Source of the DNA: Odiellus spinosus
Taxonomy: Eukaryota; Arthropoda; Arachnida; Opiliones; Phalangiidae
Assembly (NCBI GenBank): GCA_963920705.1
Contig: OY987238.1
Span: forward strand, 15,680,183 to 15,744,182
DNA: 64,000 nt
Reading direction: 5' to 3'
Position numbers and translations under genes: made by a program. Below the pieces are notes generated by a model. The model saw only the letters and a list, made by a program, of their open reading frames with translations. It had not been told where the DNA came from and ran no database searches. Positions 61,757-64,000 of this stretch are shown one piece after another (positions within the stretch are counted from its first letter, which is position 1; every line of letters begins with the position of its first letter).

Positions 61757-64000
61757 ATAACCTATGGAGCATTATATGGGGTTTAAAGGGACTATCTGCT
61801 ATTTTTTTTAGTAATTTTCCTGAACTTCCTAGGTCTTAAATAGTCCATAACCATCGTTATTTAATGGGGGGTCGCGATTAACCCTTTAAGGAGAAGATTC
61901 TATAACAGGTGGGGCATTTAAAGGCCCAATCTGCTCCGTAATTTACAGGGCGACTTTAATAATCGCGCATAGCCACTTTAATTCCTATTTTTAACCCATT
62001 TACGCCTTATAATAGCAGTTTTGATTTCCGTTTCCCTTTAATTCTTATAATACTGTTCAAAGGGCTTTGAGGAAACACCCTTTGAAAGACGAAACAAAAT
62101 TACGTAGGCCTAAATAGAGTCGCAACCGGTTCTCTACCGAAATTTAACTCTACGCGAGATTGTGTACGCCTATAGTTTTTCAAAAAAGGCGGCAAAAAAA
62201 CATTCCACCCCTCTTACCCAGCAGCCCGGTTCAAATCGGATCAGTTCCATAACTGAACTTTGCCTTTCCTTCCGTAGTTCAAACTTTTTCATTGTTTAAA
62301 CAAGTTTATTTTAGTATAAAAACTAACCCTTTTTCTATTTTTATTCCCATTTTTTAGTTAAATAGGCTTAGGTCGTTTACTCTTTCAATTAACCATTACT
62401 TCGCATCAAAGCTATGAAAAAATGGAATGATCGGTCTACTCGGTTTTATCCCCGGAACGCGCTAGTCTAGGCGCGTTGTAATTGGAGGAAACGGAGGAGT
62501 TACGCGCCAAATCGGGGTAAATCCTTACGGGTATAAGGTGACTCGAAAAACTGGTTTTAAATTCCTTATTCCTTGGATTTCAACGGGATCAAAACAGTTT
62601 AGATGACGAATTGGCCCTAGATTCTTCCTGTAAGTGGAATCTATTCATCTCCGCGTATTTCTACTCCTAGCCGAAGAGTTTTCCCGGCCCGACGGTACGT
62701 CTTTACCCTATGGAACGCACCCCGTTGTCTCTCCCTTCTCCCTCCCCTCGGGTTTTCGTCGACGACAGAAATTTTCGTGACGACGTTTCTTGACGTGTGC
62801 ACTACGTTTCGGCGTTATCCAATTGCCGGGTACTGTGACGAGAAATACGTAACTGGTGAGTACTTCACTCTTCTCTACTTATAAATAGGAGCGTGTCGTG
62901 GTCAGCCCTAGTCTCCGTCTCCAATTAGGCTTAACGAAAATTAATTAAAACCGAATCTGGGCCAAAATTGGGCTAATCCTCGATAGAAATGGCAACTATA
63001 CTTCGAGCGAACCTCGGTAAGCTAGTTGGCAGACATTTTGAAAAATCACTATCGTCCTAGAGCCTCTAGCCTAGGCCTAAGTTGGCGGCTGACTAAAGCT
63101 CTTAAAAAACAGCTATAAATACGAACGTGTAGGCGGGGTTTTTTTAGACCCCCTTCGTTGCCATCGCTATTATTAAAATTACTAGTTGGTTTAACGTTAA
63201 TTGTCTTATCTCGTTAGGCCTAATTTAAAATGAGGGATTGGTTTAGGGTGTGTTTTGATACGAATAACCCCCGTACAATAATAGTATAGGCCTATATGTA
63301 CGTATCGCTTACCTCGGTCTTGCTACTGTCCAAAGTTGAAACTTTGAATTCTAGGTAGTTAACCTCCTTGGCCTAATTTTAAGTACCCATTAGGAATATT
63401 TGCTTAGAAAATTAATTCTAGCTTAACAAGAAGGGTTCTGAAGATAGGAATGACTTTAAAACGTTAATTTTCTGAACAAAAACTTAATTATTTATTGAAA
63501 GAAGTTCCAGAGATTGCAAAGATTGATTAATATTTAATAACCGCTAATATTAATCAATGTTTCCTATATTTTAGGATAGTTATATTGAAATATATGGCCA
63601 ATAACAAGATATTAGTTTAAGATGATTGGGCGTTTAAAAATTTCAAATTAAAGGGAAGATTTCCCATCCAATTAAATTTTAGCGCACGTGTCACCTTCCC
63701 TTTGAAATTGAAAGCTTTGGCGATACCTTTAAAATAAAATACCTAAAGTTTGGCGTTAAGCAATCCTATCTTACGGCTTCGATATTTTTAATTCTACCGA
63801 AATATTCGTAATTTCGAGAAATAGTCCGCGGTGACGTCATTCTTCCCGTTGATGACGCCATCCTACACGTTGGTGACGCGTGACTCGCTCGTAAAGGCGT
63901 TGCTATCACTATTCCCTTTTAAATATTGATACCGCCTTTGGTTGTCAGCGCGCCCGAACCTAGGCCGAGTTCTACGACTATTCATAGACTCTAGCTTCGA
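61757..64000. other. Right end: no supported gene
   Basis: No believable coding exon chain. Two donor-like sites exist: GTAACTGGTGAGTA near 62850, and a tiny ATG exon at 62990 (MATILRANL, then GTAAGC). They could be first exons of a plus-strand gene lying beyond the window, but with no downstream exon this cannot be judged. Confidence 0.35.

Noticed and set aside
62225-62250. tRNA-like B-box, GGTTCAAATCGG
   Set aside because: No matching A-box or acceptor stem at the right distance.

Overview
The window is nuclear DNA of an animal. It is AT-rich and not visibly CpG-depleted. Genes are cut by many short GT-AG introns, and the intergenic DNA is full of minisatellites and short palindromic transposon relics. 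The gene content is metazoan: R7-type RGS, CLIC, LANCL, secreted alpha-carbonic anhydrases and a gustatory-receptor-like channel. No single gene fixes the phylum. A cluster of secreted carbonic anhydrases beside a low-complexity secreted protein would suit a calcifying early-branching animal such as a calcareous sponge, but that is a guess and not a demonstration. Gene models below were built by hand by following splice sites and reading phase; every full model closes in frame.

Layout. 1-7.8 kb: three tandem secreted alpha-carbonic anhydrase genes on the minus strand, the first cut by the window edge. 8.5-11.5 kb: a minus-strand gene for a small secreted protein with a Pro-Asn-Ser-Thr-Asp repeat, followed by a second, phase-compatible set of 3' exons that may be an alternative terminal cassette or a neighbouring paralogue. 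12.3-13.7 kb: a minus-strand gustatory-receptor-like seven-helix protein. 14.9-15.3 kb: a two-exon gene for a 108-residue protein of unknown function (plus). 16.9-26.6 kb: a CLIC gene (plus) with a 7.6 kb first intron. 26.6-35.3 kb: no recognisable gene, several tandem repeats. 35.3-46.9 kb: a 24-exon ankyrin gene (plus) of about 2,380 residues, built from repeated exon modules and one 2.7 kb exon dominated by a Glu/Ala/Pro/Val repeat. 46.9-53.0 kb: repeat-rich, with one ambiguous coding-like island. 53.0-56.6 kb: R7-family RGS (plus). 59.3-61.3 kb: LANCL (plus). 61.3-64 kb: a 15-bp minisatellite and no supported gene.

Functional reading. The left third is secretory: CO2/bicarbonate conversion outside the cell next to a probable matrix-type secreted protein. 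The rest is cytosolic signalling or redox machinery (RGS, CLIC, LANCL) plus a large ankyrin scaffold with a possible DPY30-type docking motif. Apart from the carbonic anhydrase block, nothing shows that neighbours act together.

Mobile DNA is mostly non-autonomous. There are two copies of one TA-flanked palindromic element (CAGGGTGT ends), one of which has had an arm replaced by a 12-bp minisatellite; one element with long inverted repeats and a 9-bp target duplication; and one fold-back element with an 11-bp duplication. Three of the four sit inside introns.
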